Assembly (NCBI GenBank): GCA_938045805.1
Contig: CALIBL010000014.1
Location: 1-64,000, forward strand
Reading direction: 5' to 3'
DNA: 64,000 bases
DNA from: an uncultured Rubripirellula sp.
GTDB taxonomy: Bacteria > Planctomycetota > Planctomycetia > Pirellulales > Pirellulaceae
Shown: in pieces, positions 30,453 through 40,595 of the stretch
Layout: every line of letters starts with the position of its first letter
Numbering within the stretch: the stretch's first letter is position 1
Notes under the pieces: model-generated
What the model was told of the DNA's origin: nothing
What the model saw: only the letters and a program-made list of their open reading frames with translations
Database searches by the model: none
Program-made: the position numbers and the translations under genes

Positions 30453-30819
30453 GCTGTTAACCTAAACTCCTAATATTGAACCAATCTTGAATCGCTAGAA
30501 CGGCAATTAGTGATGTGAATACTTCACTCTAAACTCGGGCTGGTGAACCAGGGTCGCATGGCTTCCCCTGACCAAGCTTGAACTGCAGCAGGAATCAACT
30601 CGACCCACCGTGTTAAACCGCCAAGCTTCAGATCATTCGTCATGGCCATAAAAACAAAACCACCACACTCGATCCGGCCAAAATTGTAACCGATTGCAAG
30701 ATGCCAATGTTTGGTAGATTGTGGGATTCTTAAGGTACCATTGAAAGTCTGTCGGGATCATGCATCCGCGGGATATCGATCGCAGCACCCTAGGCCTGAT
30801 CGCACACGAGTGATTACCC
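30453..30819. other. Gap of 367 bp between the two Gfo/Idh/MocA genes
   Basis: No frame here looks like a protein and I see no hairpin with a T-run. It is AT-rich near 30640-30740 and may hold the promoter for the gene at 29109. Confidence 0.4.
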
Positions 30820-32142
30820 TCAGCTAGCCCCCGGATACTTCCATTCCCCTCGATACGGTCGCTTGAGCCATTGGTTCGCTTCCTCGTCACCGATCACTTT
30901 CTCCGCCTCACCATCCCAACGAAGGCTACGTCCAGCTTTAAGCGACAACATCCCGAGCAGGCTGAGATTTGTCGCGTCATGGCCGAGTTGCACGTCACAT
31001 GTCGGCCGACCACCCGTCTCAATCGCGTGAATAAAGTCATTCCAAAGCAAATCGATGCTATGGCCATCTGGCTCCTTATGCTGAGCAACCTGATGGATCA
31101 CCTGCGCGTTTTTGTCGGACGGATAGAACGTCCACCCATCGCGCCACCCCATGTGGAAGGTGCCTTTTGTTCCATAGAAATAGCACCCGACGCTCGGTTG
31201 TCCCGTCAGGGAGCCTGCAAAACGTCGGTGTTCCCAAATTGCAGTAAAAGATTCAAATTGATACGTCGCGATTTGGCTGTCGGGGGCATCCGTCGTCTGT
31301 TCTTTTTCATTCAGTACTGCCTCGCCTCGAACCGGACGGCCACCCGTTGAGTACACCTCCTGAGGATACTTCTCGTCGGTCCACCACAAAATCTGATCGA
31401 GCCAGTGGACGCCCCAATCGCCAAGGGTCCCGTTGGCAAAGTCTAAAAAGTTCCTAAAGCCACCTGGGTGTATCTTGCGATTGAACGGACGCAGCGGTGC
31501 CGGACCGCAGTACATCTCCCAATCCAACTGTTCCGGAGGTTCACTGTTAGGGGTCGGCGTTTCGACTCCTCCCTGACTATGGACGAACGCTTTCACGAGA
31601 CCGATGTCGCCAACATTCCCCTGCTTTAGAAAGTTCATCCCCGAGACATAGTGTGGACCGATACGGCGGTGTAACCCAACCTGAACCACACGATTATTTG
31701 CCCTCGCGGCTTCCAACATGGCACGACTCTCAGCGATCGTGTGACCCGTTGGTTTTTCGACGAAAATGTGTGCTCCAGCTTCGATCGCTGCAATCGTGTT
31801 GAGAGCGTGCCAGTGGTCGGGTGTTGCAACGATTGCAATCTCGATTTCCTCTCGATCAAGCAATTCACGAAAGTCAGTGTAGATCTTAACCTGCGTACCG
31901 GACAGGTCTTCAACCTCTTCAGCAGCAATCTCAAGCTTATCCTGATCGACATCACAGAGAGCCACTGGCTGAATGGTCCCCGTCGCCATCGCCTCCTTGA
32001 GAATATTCATCCCCCACCAACCAGAGCCGATCAACGCTGCGCGATACTTCTTACCCTTCGACTGCCCATGGACGTAAGGCACTCCCACCGCTGCCCCGGC
32101 AAACGCCGCCGATTTGATAAATTTACGTCGTTCAATGCGCAT
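30820..32142 (-). CDS. Exported Gfo/Idh/MocA-family oxidoreductase (second copy)
   Basis: 440 residues from the ATG at 32142, which begins MRIERRKFIKSAAFAGAAVG, a Tat-like leader; the frame extends ten codons further upstream but that would bury the leader. Rossmann region YRAALIGSGWWGMNILKEAM, family motif FVEKPTGHTIAESRAML, then QVGLHRRIGPHYVSGMNFL and the FANGTLGDWGVHWLDQILWW block. It is clearly diverged from the neighbour at 29109, so it is not a recent duplication. NAD(P)-dependent sugar or polyol dehydrogenation is expected; the exact substrate is unknown. Confidence 0.9.
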   Translation of the reverse strand: MRIERRKFIKSAAFAGAAVGVPYVHGQSKGKKYRAALIGSGWWGMNILKEAMATGTIQPVALCDVDQDKLEIAAEEVEDLSGTQVKIYTDFRELLDREEIEIAIVATPDHWHALNTIAAIEAGAHIFVEKPTGHTIAESRAMLEAARANNRVVQVGLHRRIGPHYVSGMNFLKQGNVGDIGLVKAFVHSQGGVETPTPNSEPPEQLDWEMYCGPAPLRPFNRKIHPGGFRNFLDFANGTLGDWGVHWLDQILWWTDEKYPQEVYSTGGRPVRGEAVLNEKEQTTDAPDSQIATYQFESFTAIWEHRRFAGSLTGQPSVGCYFYGTKGTFHMGWRDGWTFYPSDKNAQVIHQVAQHKEPDGHSIDLLWNDFIHAIETGGRPTCDVQLGHDATNLSLLGMLSLKAGRSLRWDGEAEKVIGDEEANQWLKRPYRGEWKYPGAS

Positions 32143-32308
32143 CAGAACACCTAGCCAGTAGTAAAAGAACAAGAAAGCAACCGCGAGTCACCTTGGCGGT
32201 CTTCAAGCCAAAAGCCACGACGCGAGCCTCGCCTAGCAAAACGATCTCTTCACTAACACACAACATCATTCTCGCAGTTAGGAAGCGAGATCTTACCCGA
32301 TAATTGGA

Positions 32309-33574
32309 TCACCGACGCAAGTTCAAACAAAGAAGTTTACCATCCGCATTGCGGCACAAGAGCATGCCTTCGATCAATGTGGGACTCACCCAGCAACGCC
32401 CTTGGAGAACCTGATGTCGAGCGAGAGGAATAAAACCCTCGGGGTCCACCTTAGCGACAATCAACTCACCGGAGTCCGATAGCGCAATGAGACGTTCTCC
32501 GGAGGCAATGACGGCCCCAGCCGAAAAGCCATCTGCATCCCAACGAATTTTGCCCGTCGACATCTCCATGCAGGTCAAGCGAGCACCCTCGTCCACATCT
32601 CCATTGACCCCATAGAGAAATCCATCGATCAGGATACTGGTTCCCAATTGATTTCGATAATCCTTGTGCTTCCAAATCACCTCCGGGTCACCTGAACTCA
32701 AATCAAGAAGCGCACTCCCACGACTGTACCCCGAAGAAAGGAATACACGATCCCCGTCAACAATTGCATCAGCAGCATTGCAGCCAAAGGTAGTCAACCA
32801 TCGCTGCCGCCAACGCTCTCGACCCGTCTCAAGCTCCACGCAAACATAAGATCGGCCTGACCCCAAAATCACACAATCAACGCCACGATCCTGATAGGGA
32901 ACCACTGAAGAATAACCTGAATCACGATCCTCTGAGGCCCAAAGGATTTCACCATCTCGTTTATGTACACAGACCCCCGCATCACCCACATTCAACACCA
33001 AACGATTACCAAAAACTCTTGGAGCTCCCGCAAAGCCCCATCCGGGAATTCGAATCGCAGTTCGATCGACAACATCCACTCGCCAGTTCAGGTTTCCATC
33101 AGCCAAATTCAATGAAAATAATTCGCCCCTACGGCTAAGAACATAGACGCAACCATCGTCAATCAAGGGCGTGGATGTTGGCCCCCCCTGAAAATCATTC
33201 GCATCCAGAGGTGCATCGTATTGGTAACGCCAGAGCTGTCGCCCCGTTTCTAGGTCGAGTGCGACAACTGAAACCTTTCCCTCCGCGTGACCGCTACTCA
33301 CCACCTTACCATCGTGCCCCACGACGCTGCTGAAGCCGGTCCCCAAAGCATATTGCCATTGAACCCGTGGCCCGGAGTCACCCCACAGATGTGTCCAATT
33401 ACCACCGTTGAAATGCCCATCGCCGAGAACACCGCGAAACTGCGGAGCATCCTCCGCGTGCAAATCTGAACCGATAAGACTTAACGCGAAAAACAGAACG
33501 ATCTGCCAACTCTCCGAACGCAGACGTCGCGTCACCGCAAAAATAAATCCCACTTCGCCCTGCCTTTGCCTCAT
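32309..33574 (-). CDS. Secreted PQQ-like beta-propeller protein
   Basis: 421 residues with a signal peptide (SWQIVLFFALSLIGSDLHAED, about 22-42). The mature part is a run of PQQ/BamB-type blades: VVALDLETGRQLWRYQYD, LFSLNLADGNLNWRVDV, VCVHKRDGEILWASEDRD, VCVELETGRERWRQRW, TCMEMSTGKIRWDADGF and a closing LLCRNADGKLLCLNL. No dehydrogenase catalytic residues can be assigned, so it is probably a binding or scaffold propeller in the periplasm. It sits 166 bp upstream of the second Gfo/Idh/MocA gene on the same strand. Planctomycetes carry many such proteins. Confidence 0.8.
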   Translation of the reverse strand: MRQRQGEVGFIFAVTRRLRSESWQIVLFFALSLIGSDLHAEDAPQFRGVLGDGHFNGGNWTHLWGDSGPRVQWQYALGTGFSSVVGHDGKVVSSGHAEGKVSVVALDLETGRQLWRYQYDAPLDANDFQGGPTSTPLIDDGCVYVLSRRGELFSLNLADGNLNWRVDVVDRTAIRIPGWGFAGAPRVFGNRLVLNVGDAGVCVHKRDGEILWASEDRDSGYSSVVPYQDRGVDCVILGSGRSYVCVELETGRERWRQRWLTTFGCNAADAIVDGDRVFLSSGYSRGSALLDLSSGDPEVIWKHKDYRNQLGTSILIDGFLYGVNGDVDEGARLTCMEMSTGKIRWDADGFSAGAVIASGERLIALSDSGELIVAKVDPEGFIPLARHQVLQGRCWVSPTLIEGMLLCRNADGKLLCLNLRR

Positions 33575-33864
33575 CGGCCTACGGTAAACCTTTTGCGGAA
33601 AAACATATCGCCGAGGCAGTAAATTCCCAGCCCCCTGTTCACGAACGCGAAATCAACAGGTCCGCTTTTCTCACCCTCGGCTCAATCACCGAACCTGATT
33701 CGTAACAACGCCGACGTGAATCAATGATTTCCTACCCCAGAGACAACGCCGCCCATCCTTGACAGAACGGCCCAATCCGACATGCTTCACCGCACAGAAC
33801 GCTCAGCCGAACTCACTCACTGCAGCGAGCCGATCCCTCCCTCTTATGATCAATAGAATGCAAC

Positions 33865-34602
33865 GTGGCAGCAACGAATCGACCAGTGACCGATACTCGA
33901 CCTGACGCAATATCAATCCGCGTTCTCTTTCGTGACGCATTTTTGATGCTACGTGATCAGTACCCCCTTTTTCTGGTTCTTTGTACGTCTCTCATCTTCA
34001 TTGGCGTTCTCTCACCACTCGGTGCGCTACTCGGCCCGAGCCTCGCTTGCATCCACTCAGCACTTGAAGAGAAGCAGCGGGCAGGCAAAGCGAGACTGAA
34101 AAACCTCCCAAATTGGTTCTCATTCTCCCTCGATGCGTTACTAGCCTACATGATGATGCTGGCATCGTCTTTTCTCTTTCTCGCACCCACCTCAATCCTG
34201 ATCTATTACGGGCTCGGTAACTGGGAACAACTCCGCACCATAATTGACCTACCGGACCCAATCCTGCTCACCATGGTGGTTATGCTCGTACCGACACTCG
34301 CCACCATCCAGATCACTTTCTGCGTTCCATTCCTCTTCACATTCACATCGCTCACACGTTCGCGGGTGAGTGCGGTCAACGCGATCAAACTAAGCATTCA
34401 GACGTCCACTCTAAACCTTTCCATCATCCTCAGGGTCGCTACTCTCCTCATGGCGATTCATGTCCTCGCATCGCTCGCATTCATTATTCCCGCAGCCCTT
34501 ATTCTGCCACTGCATTATGCCGTTATCCACCAACTGCACTGCAAATTGACCACGGCAAACCGACCGACTGAAGGGGAATCCGGAACTACTGCCAACCCCT
34601 GA
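33865..34602 (+). CDS. Integral membrane protein, function unknown
   Basis: 245 residues starting at GTG 33865. Four to five hydrophobic segments are visible: FLVLCTSLIFIGVLSPLGAL, LLAYMMMLASSFLFLAPTSI, ILLTMVVMLVPTLATIQITF and LRVATLLMAIHVLASLAFII. The first 20 residues are polar. The layout resembles DUF975-like or 'glycerophosphoryl diester phosphodiesterase membrane domain' proteins, but I cannot assign a family. Its 3' end overlaps by 17 bp, tail to tail, with the next gene, so there is no terminator between the two. Confidence 0.65.
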   Translation: MAATNRPVTDTRPDAISIRVLFRDAFLMLRDQYPLFLVLCTSLIFIGVLSPLGALLGPSLACIHSALEEKQRAGKARLKNLPNWFSFSLDALLAYMMMLASSFLFLAPTSILIYYGLGNWEQLRTIIDLPDPILLTMVVMLVPTLATIQITFCVPFLFTFTSLTRSRVSAVNAIKLSIQTSTLNLSIILRVATLLMAIHVLASLAFIIPAALILPLHYAVIHQLHCKLTTANRPTEGESGTTANP

Positions 34603-35059
34603 TCTTCAAAAAACCTGACATGGCGACAATGAGGACAGCAAGGATGATCATCACTCGGAGAACCTTTGATGGATTTTGTCGCCAAGATTCAAACTTGGCA
34701 GAGCGACCTACCATCACAGAAGCTAGAAAGAAAATAACGAACGCCAGAAGCATCTTTGTGCCAAGGAGAGCATGATAGAGCCCATCGCCCTGATGCTTGG
34801 GAATCGCTCGAAAGTAGTTGTAGAACCCGCTAAGTAGAAATAGACCAATTCCCCCGTGGACGTATCGCTTCCAACGATCCCGAACCGCACTGACAAAAGC
34901 TGCCCGCTGCTCATTTGGGATCATTTCAAGACTTGGAATCATCGCGATCGCCATGAAAATGCTCCCACCCACAAGTGTGATTGCGGTGGCTATATGAACC
35001 ACACGCGAGAGAACATCTAGACCGAATAAGTTCATCGCCACTACACCAAGATCAGCCAT
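34586..35059 (-). CDS. CopD-like small membrane protein
   Basis: 157 residues with four predicted transmembrane helices: VLSRVVHIATAITLVGGSIF, YVHGGIGLFLLSGFYNYF, ALLGTKMLLAFVIFFLASVM and LRVMIILAVLIVAMSGFLKI. The first helix carries a His (VVHIA) and the second RYVHGG, as in the CopD/DUF-type four-helix family. A heme or copper link is possible from these histidines but is inference. It converges with the membrane protein at 33865 and overlaps it by 17 bp. Confidence 0.6.
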   Translation of the reverse strand: MADLGVVAMNLFGLDVLSRVVHIATAITLVGGSIFMAIAMIPSLEMIPNEQRAAFVSAVRDRWKRYVHGGIGLFLLSGFYNYFRAIPKHQGDGLYHALLGTKMLLAFVIFFLASVMVGRSAKFESWRQNPSKVLRVMIILAVLIVAMSGFLKIRGWQ

Positions 35060-35274
35060 CGAATCGCTCCCGCTTCGAAGATCGTAACCGTTGCCCGCTC
35101 GAGGAAGTACCGCACCGCCTCACAATTCTCTCTCACCCCAACAACTATCTCGCTTCTCAACTCGCGAATATCCGACCATCGTTTGGCTGCTTGTTCAATC
35201 CGCCTCTTACCCGGCAAACTTGTCAGCCAACCATTACTTCCAATGCACCCATTATTCCAAAGCAACAGCAACAC

Positions 35275-36000
35275 CTAGTTTGAGCTGAATGGCGGTGGAA
35301 ACATTGGCCCGTCCTTCGTCTCATTCTCTTCTTGAGCCGCATTGAATTTGATGGAACCCGACTTCAATCGATCCACCAGAAAGCGGGCTCGCGATCCAAC
35401 ATCCGACTCCCGTAAAAGCTGCAACTTATCTTCGATGGAAAAAGGAAGCGTGTAGGCAACGATATCTGTAATGGGTCCTAAACTCATCTGATCTGACATT
35501 AGCTGATGCAAATTTTGTTGCATTGACTTTCCTACCGGCATGACTGAACCAAATGCATCCAATAGTTCCTGTTTCAGATGCTGAGACTCAGCGGTTGAAC
35601 CGGGCAATTCGAAGTCATCAATCAGATCAATTTGCCCGACCCGAAATGGCTTGCCGGCATCAATCTCGGCAACCAGTTTCGCACGTCGGATCCCAACCAA
35701 AAGGATGTTGTGTCGGTTACTTTCGACTTCGGTGTGAGTGAGAATGCGGCCGAGACAAACCGTTGACGCGATGGGCGGCAGCGTGGTGGGCCACTGGGTT
35801 CCTTTCAGCGGAGTAAGGGTTGCCATCGCGATTAGCCGATCCGACGAGACAGATTCCTTCAACATTTGAACGTATCGAGGCTCAAACAGATGCAACGGCT
35901 GCATCGCATGCGGAAAAACCACCAAATTTGGTAGCGGGAACAACCGGACTTGCCCGTCAAAATCTTCGGGAAGTTTAGTCACATCATCCAAATTTTGCAT
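35275..36000 (-). CDS. Lon protease substrate-binding (N-terminal) domain protein
   Basis: 241 residues from the ATG at 36000 (MQNLDDVTKLPED); an in-frame extension to 36123 is Cys/Ser rich and unlike the family. The LON-N (LAN) signature runs from VRLFPLPNLVVFPHAMQPLHLFEPRYVQ to GRILTHTEVE and HNILLVGIRRAKL. There is no AAA+ ATPase or protease domain, so this is the stand-alone form found in many bacteria, whose role is poorly defined (perhaps substrate or adaptor binding). No obvious operon partner; it is divergent from dcd, with a 535-bp gap. Confidence 0.85.
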   Translation of the reverse strand: MQNLDDVTKLPEDFDGQVRLFPLPNLVVFPHAMQPLHLFEPRYVQMLKESVSSDRLIAMATLTPLKGTQWPTTLPPIASTVCLGRILTHTEVESNRHNILLVGIRRAKLVAEIDAGKPFRVGQIDLIDDFELPGSTAESQHLKQELLDAFGSVMPVGKSMQQNLHQLMSDQMSLGPITDIVAYTLPFSIEDKLQLLRESDVGSRARFLVDRLKSGSIKFNAAQEENETKDGPMFPPPFSSN

Positions 36001-36535
36001 CGCGGTCTCTCTGACACGTATCTCTTTTTCCTTAACCGGAACGACGTTGTGACTCCCTCGAGAATCTCCGCACACCAAAAACGACGCCGGGAAGCAGGAC
36101 ATGAGACAGAAACTTTTCCTCAACGCTCCTCGAATACCTGCTCCGTTATTGCTCTAGCATGACATTTTCTTCCGCGGCAACGCAAGCGATCCCACCCGTT
36201 AAAAGTCATCAAAGTGGGCGTTTCGACACAGATTCCTGAAGTATTGAGCACCTTTCAACCGGGCCTGCACTGTCATATCGCGTCAACAACCTCTCCTATT
36301 AACAAGCACAACCCTGACAGTTTCCCAAGACGCTGCAGCTGAATGCAGACTCAACAAAGGTGTGATTCTAAGACTTGGATGGACCAAAAATGATTGACTC
36401 GGACCTTCACGGCCCCAACAATACGCTTGTCTTGGAATCGCATGACGGGCACCTACGATTCGATCTCTGATTTGATCTGGCCGATTCGCTTCTCAAGGCA
36501 GCTATCAGCCTCATCCTCCGATCAGAACCATCGCC
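36001..36535. other. Divergent intergenic region of 535 bp before dcd
   Basis: No protein-like frame, tRNA or clear hairpin was seen. It contains the promoters for the LON-domain gene (minus) and dcd (plus). Two frames of 60-65 codons overlapping the dcd start are shadows. Confidence 0.4.
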
Positions 36536-37114
36536 ATGCTTCTTTCCGGTCAAGCGATCCAAAGTCAATTGGGAAAACAGATCTCGATTGACCCATTCCA
36601 CGCGGAGCGACTCAACCCAAATAGCTATAACTTGGCTCTACATGACGAACTCCTGATCTACGAAGAAGTTGTGCTCGACGCTGCGGCGCCGAATCGTTAT
36701 CGCAGAATCGAGATTCCGCCGAATGGCTACACCTTGCAGCCCAACCAACTGTACTTGGGTCGCACAGCTGAGTTCACGGAAACCGATGGACTCGTCCCAA
36801 TGATTCAAGGTCGTAGCTCACTGGGACGCCTAGGACTTTTCATTAACCCAGGTGGTAGTGTTGGGGATGTTGGTTATCGCGGCACCTGGACGTTAGAGAT
36901 GCACTGCGTCCAGCCCGTCAGAATTTATGCGGGGATGCAGATTTGCCAGATCTATTACATGGAACTCTCCGGTCAAGCGACGGATTACGACAGCGACAAG
37001 TATCAAAACAGTCGTGACATCCAGCCCAGCATGATGTTTCGCGAGCTTGGGGGTGATGACCAAGACACTCAGATGGAACTCAATTTCGAAGAATTGCTCC
37101 ATAAAGCACGCTGA
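36536..37114 (+). CDS. dcd: dCTP deaminase
   Basis: 192 residues, the usual length for the family. It converts dCTP to dUTP (feeding dTMP synthesis) as a homotrimer in the cytoplasm. Signatures: MLLSGQAIQSQL start, LNPNSYNLALHDEL, VPMIQGRSSLGRLGLFIN (substrate-binding GRSSxGR), GDVGYRGTWTLEMHCVQP (with the catalytic Glu region) and the MQICQIYYMEL strand. The motif QATDYDSDKYQNSRDIQPS is the C-terminal lid. It is followed by convergent panE. No dut gene is seen in the window. Confidence 0.95.
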   Translation: MLLSGQAIQSQLGKQISIDPFHAERLNPNSYNLALHDELLIYEEVVLDAAAPNRYRRIEIPPNGYTLQPNQLYLGRTAEFTETDGLVPMIQGRSSLGRLGLFINPGGSVGDVGYRGTWTLEMHCVQPVRIYAGMQICQIYYMELSGQATDYDSDKYQNSRDIQPSMMFRELGGDDQDTQMELNFEELLHKAR

Positions 37115-37214
37115 GCAATTCACCCAGAGAATGCTCAGTGTGGAGAACACCAATCTGCTTGTCTACCAGAGTTGTTTTTCTAACTTGCCCCTTCGAAGCA
37201 ACCCCAACAACCAC

Positions 37215-38174
37215 TCAGTCTGATCCCTTCAGATTGCGTGAATTCAAAAACTTCAACTGCTTGAGCATCATCCCAACCAACGGCATGGCAATACCGGCGG
37301 ATGAAGCCGCTTCAATTGCGTTGCTAAAGATTGCGTCAAGCTCCATTGGACGACCAAAACGGTAGTCCAATCGCATACTAGCGTCATAAGGGACCATTTT
37401 TTTGGTGGCATCAATCTGCTTCTGAATCCAGCTTTCCGGAACCGCGACGTCGAGTCCAACGGCGGCAGTGTGAACCTCCCGGATGATCGCTTCAGCAAGA
37501 GCCAAAGAATCACCATGCTCCATGATCTCTTGAGTCGAAGCGTCCAAAGCGACCGAGAGTCCATTGAAAGGAATATTCCACATCAATTTCTTCCAACGAG
37601 TTAGCAAAAGGTCATCAGTGGCTTCTGCGTCTATCCCAGCCTCCCTTAACTCTGCCTCAATCTGTTGAGCACGCTCGGTGATCCCCGGTGCAGGTTTCCC
37701 ATAAGGATCCGATGAGTATTCTCCAAACACGATGCGCCCATAATCCAAGTGCCGAATGTGGCCGGGGCCAACTTTGTTACTGCAAAGAAAGCAGCAACCA
37801 CCCAGCACGCGATCCTCGCCAACAACCCGCGCGCTATCGGCTTCCACATCGAGGCCATTCTGCAAAACCAAGACCTTACCACCACCACGTGTGGTAACCG
37901 GAAGAATAGCTGGCAGCAAATGATTCAGCGTTGACTTCAGTGCCACAATTGTCACGTCACATGCAGGCATCTTTGCAATGTCGGAATAAACATTAACGTT
38001 CGGCAAATGAAAGTCACCCAAGGGCGTCTCAACCTGCAGTCCTTTCAATGCGATATGGTTAGCATCCGAATTAGCCAGAAAATGAACATCGAACCCACCG
38101 CGAGCCAGCAGACCTCCATAAAGCCCCCCCAAAGCGCCAGTTCCAATGATTGCGTAGCTTTGCTTCAAACCCAT
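37215..38174 (-). CDS. panE: 2-dehydropantoate 2-reductase
   Basis: 319 residues. Rossmann glycine motif AIIGTGALGGLYGGLLARGG at the N-terminus, NADPH-binding LQNGLDVEA, the catalytic lysine in LTRWKKLMWNIPFNGLSVAL and the conserved Glu in RFGRPMELDAIFSNAI. This ApbA/PanE protein reduces ketopantoate to pantoate in pantothenate/CoA synthesis; some ApbA-family members act on other 2-oxo acids, so substrate is inferred. No other pan gene is adjacent. Confidence 0.88.
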   Translation of the reverse strand: MGLKQSYAIIGTGALGGLYGGLLARGGFDVHFLANSDANHIALKGLQVETPLGDFHLPNVNVYSDIAKMPACDVTIVALKSTLNHLLPAILPVTTRGGGKVLVLQNGLDVEADSARVVGEDRVLGGCCFLCSNKVGPGHIRHLDYGRIVFGEYSSDPYGKPAPGITERAQQIEAELREAGIDAEATDDLLLTRWKKLMWNIPFNGLSVALDASTQEIMEHGDSLALAEAIIREVHTAAVGLDVAVPESWIQKQIDATKKMVPYDASMRLDYRFGRPMELDAIFSNAIEAASSAGIAMPLVGMMLKQLKFLNSRNLKGSD

Positions 38175-38361
38175 TATTCCTGTCTTCCCTTCAATCCGGG
38201 CCTCATGCCAATTGAACCCTAGTTCTGACCAAACCCAAGAACTGATTTCAGAGCGACCAACACTGCCATCGAATATTTTTTGATTGCCAGCTTCCAGTTA
38301 AGCACTGCAACCAACCGAGTCACTCAGACCAATCATCTGATGCATCTTTATCCCCTTGAGC

Positions 38362-40527
38362 TTACTCCGTTATTGAGTAAAGCATCTCTTCGTTCAATCG
38401 CGTATATGTCAAATCCGATGGCCCTTGGCACTCAATGGAAAAATCACGGCGCGAGTCACCTATTCGCGTGGTCAAACGTAATGGGTGCCAACCTTTCTCT
38501 AAAATAATCTCGGCAGCCTGAACGCCGTGCATCGTATCAGGAAAATCTAAATCCAAGACGGCTGCATCGTGAATGCGCAGGAACCCTCGCTTCATGCCTG
38601 AAGTACGGAATGAATACGTACCCGACTCGGACGCATGAAACCAAGTCACGAACTCAACTGCCCCCTTGCCTTTCCACCACTCTAGATCCCCCAATCGACT
38701 CCAAGAGTTCGTGCCGGCATCATCAACTGCCGCCAAACGCAAGTCGGGAGTGTACGAGTAATCCCCCTCAATCCAACGCCAATGAAACCCCAGCTTTTTG
38801 TCGCGAACCTGTTCCGCAGTCAATCGAATTGATGGAACCGGGATTTGATCATACGGTCGCGGTGCCTCAACGCTCGGTCGACGCCCCCGTAAGACGCTCT
38901 GCTGCATTTGTTCCTGCAATTGCTCAAAGAAGACCGACGCCCCAGCGAGATCATTGCGTTCCCCCTGATCAACCCCTAGATCGTAGATTTGAAATGGCTC
39001 TCGGCCGTTTTTTATGTTCACCCGAACACCTTTGTATTGATCAACATGCACCACTTGCATCTGACCTCGCTTTAGCCCTCGCTTACGCGGCTCAAAGTCC
39101 TCATAACGGGGCGTTTTTCCTCCGTTCTGGTATTCCACGTAGACTCGACTCGCCACCTGCTGATCGATCCGACCAACCAGAGCCGATCGCAACGAGACAC
39201 CGTCACACCTCGCCGGTGGCAGGACACCCGCGAAATCAGCAAAGGTTGCCATCCAATCCTGTGATTGACTCGGATGGTGATCAACGATGCCGCGAGCAAG
39301 AGTGCCAGGCCCCCATGCGACCGTCGCCATCCGGATGCCGCCTTCCCAAACATCACGTTTGATTCCATCAAAAGGCCCGTAAGATTGAAAAGAGCTTGCT
39401 TCGATTGGTTGGCCCGCCAAGTACGACACGTTGAGAGGACCGTTATCACTACTGATCACAACAATCGTTTCTTGGTCAATTCCCAGATCAACCAATGTTT
39501 GAAGGAGATCACCGACACAGTCATCAATTCGACGCACCATCGTCGCGAAACGAACCTCAACATCCTCCCAACCACGATTGACATAATCCGGATGTCGGTA
39601 CGAATCGACTTCACCTGATGCTGTATTGATCATCTGCCCCGGCTTGCCAATCCATTGCAAACCGCCGTTAACACCTTTGCCCTCCGGATAAGGACCGGTG
39701 GGAACCTGCAAGGCGGCATGGGGAGTGTCGAAAGCTAGGTAGAGAAAAAAAGGCTGTTCAGACCCCGAACGCTCATGCTCCAACACCCACTGCTTCCCGC
39801 GAGCTGCAAAGAGATCCGTGGTGTAACACTTGGATAAACCACCAGAGATCTCCTTATCGTCATCCCACACCTGCTTTGTACTGCGATGTGCTTCAGAATT
39901 ACCGAGTGGCCACGGGTCGGCGGGGTAGTGAACATGACCGTCGGCGTGTCTAACGTAACCATAAAACCGATCAAACCCGCGTTTGGTGGGATAGCCACTC
40001 CACTGTGAAGGACTTTCCCCCTTCCCCTGCAGACCATGTTTACCCACCATCCATGTCTGATAACCAGCATCACGCAATACCGAAGCAAGCGTATGATTGT
40101 GATCGAGCGACTTATCGAATTGGTTATCGCGCACGCCACAATGGCCCTGGTGAACTCCCGACAACAGGGTTGCTCGACTCGGCGCACACACGGGGGCCCC
40201 GCAATAATGAGCACGCATGATCACCCCCTCAGACGCCATTCGATCGATGTTGGGGGTGCGATGGCGTTTGGGGTGATTGGAATGATTCTGGTGCAGTACC
40301 CCAAAGTCACCCCAACCAAGATCGTCACAGAAAATGAAGATCACGTTAGGCAGAGAAGCGGCAGCCCGCGCGTCGGGCGATGCAACCACCCCCGATCCGC
40401 CGCCTCCTGATAGATCACCGCCGCAGCTTGTTTTGACTGAGAAAAGAAAGGCCAGCGACATCACGAAAAGATGGCTGAACACTCTCGCAAATAGACACTC
40501 AGATCCGTAACAGACAAAGCAGCTCAT
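38362..40527 (-). CDS. Secreted type I sulfatase with extra C-terminal domain
   Basis: 721 residues with an N-terminal hydrophobic leader (FVMSLAFLFSVKTSCGG). Sulfatase signature Cys114 in CAPSRATLLSG is the formylglycine precursor; metal ligands are in FIFCDDLGWGDFG and in VVISSDNGPLNVSY; GKHGLQGKG matches the family's GKWHLG region, with the Trp lost. The C-terminal 120 residues (FHASESGTYSFRTSGMKRG, EIILEKGWHPLRLTTRIG) form a PA14/beta-sandwich-like domain that could bind glycans. It hydrolyses sulfate esters of polysaccharides, as is common in marine planctomycetes. Its maturation needs an FGE; none is in the window (the FGE-like domain in the giant protein lacks the catalytic Cys pair). 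Confidence 0.9.
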   Translation of the reverse strand: MSCFVCYGSECLFARVFSHLFVMSLAFLFSVKTSCGGDLSGGGGSGVVASPDARAAASLPNVIFIFCDDLGWGDFGVLHQNHSNHPKRHRTPNIDRMASEGVIMRAHYCGAPVCAPSRATLLSGVHQGHCGVRDNQFDKSLDHNHTLASVLRDAGYQTWMVGKHGLQGKGESPSQWSGYPTKRGFDRFYGYVRHADGHVHYPADPWPLGNSEAHRSTKQVWDDDKEISGGLSKCYTTDLFAARGKQWVLEHERSGSEQPFFLYLAFDTPHAALQVPTGPYPEGKGVNGGLQWIGKPGQMINTASGEVDSYRHPDYVNRGWEDVEVRFATMVRRIDDCVGDLLQTLVDLGIDQETIVVISSDNGPLNVSYLAGQPIEASSFQSYGPFDGIKRDVWEGGIRMATVAWGPGTLARGIVDHHPSQSQDWMATFADFAGVLPPARCDGVSLRSALVGRIDQQVASRVYVEYQNGGKTPRYEDFEPRKRGLKRGQMQVVHVDQYKGVRVNIKNGREPFQIYDLGVDQGERNDLAGASVFFEQLQEQMQQSVLRGRRPSVEAPRPYDQIPVPSIRLTAEQVRDKKLGFHWRWIEGDYSYTPDLRLAAVDDAGTNSWSRLGDLEWWKGKGAVEFVTWFHASESGTYSFRTSGMKRGFLRIHDAAVLDLDFPDTMHGVQAAEIILEKGWHPLRLTTRIGDSRRDFSIECQGPSDLTYTRLNEEMLYSITE

Positions 40528-40595
40528 CCTATGACCTTTCCAGAAAAGCTTTTGCGTGATGCCTGCTGATTTGACTCCATCCGAGGAATCAAATG

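Noticed and set aside
37111..37138. Hairpin CTGAGCA/TGCTCAG after dcd as a terminator
   Set aside because: The stem is 7 bp with no T-run following.
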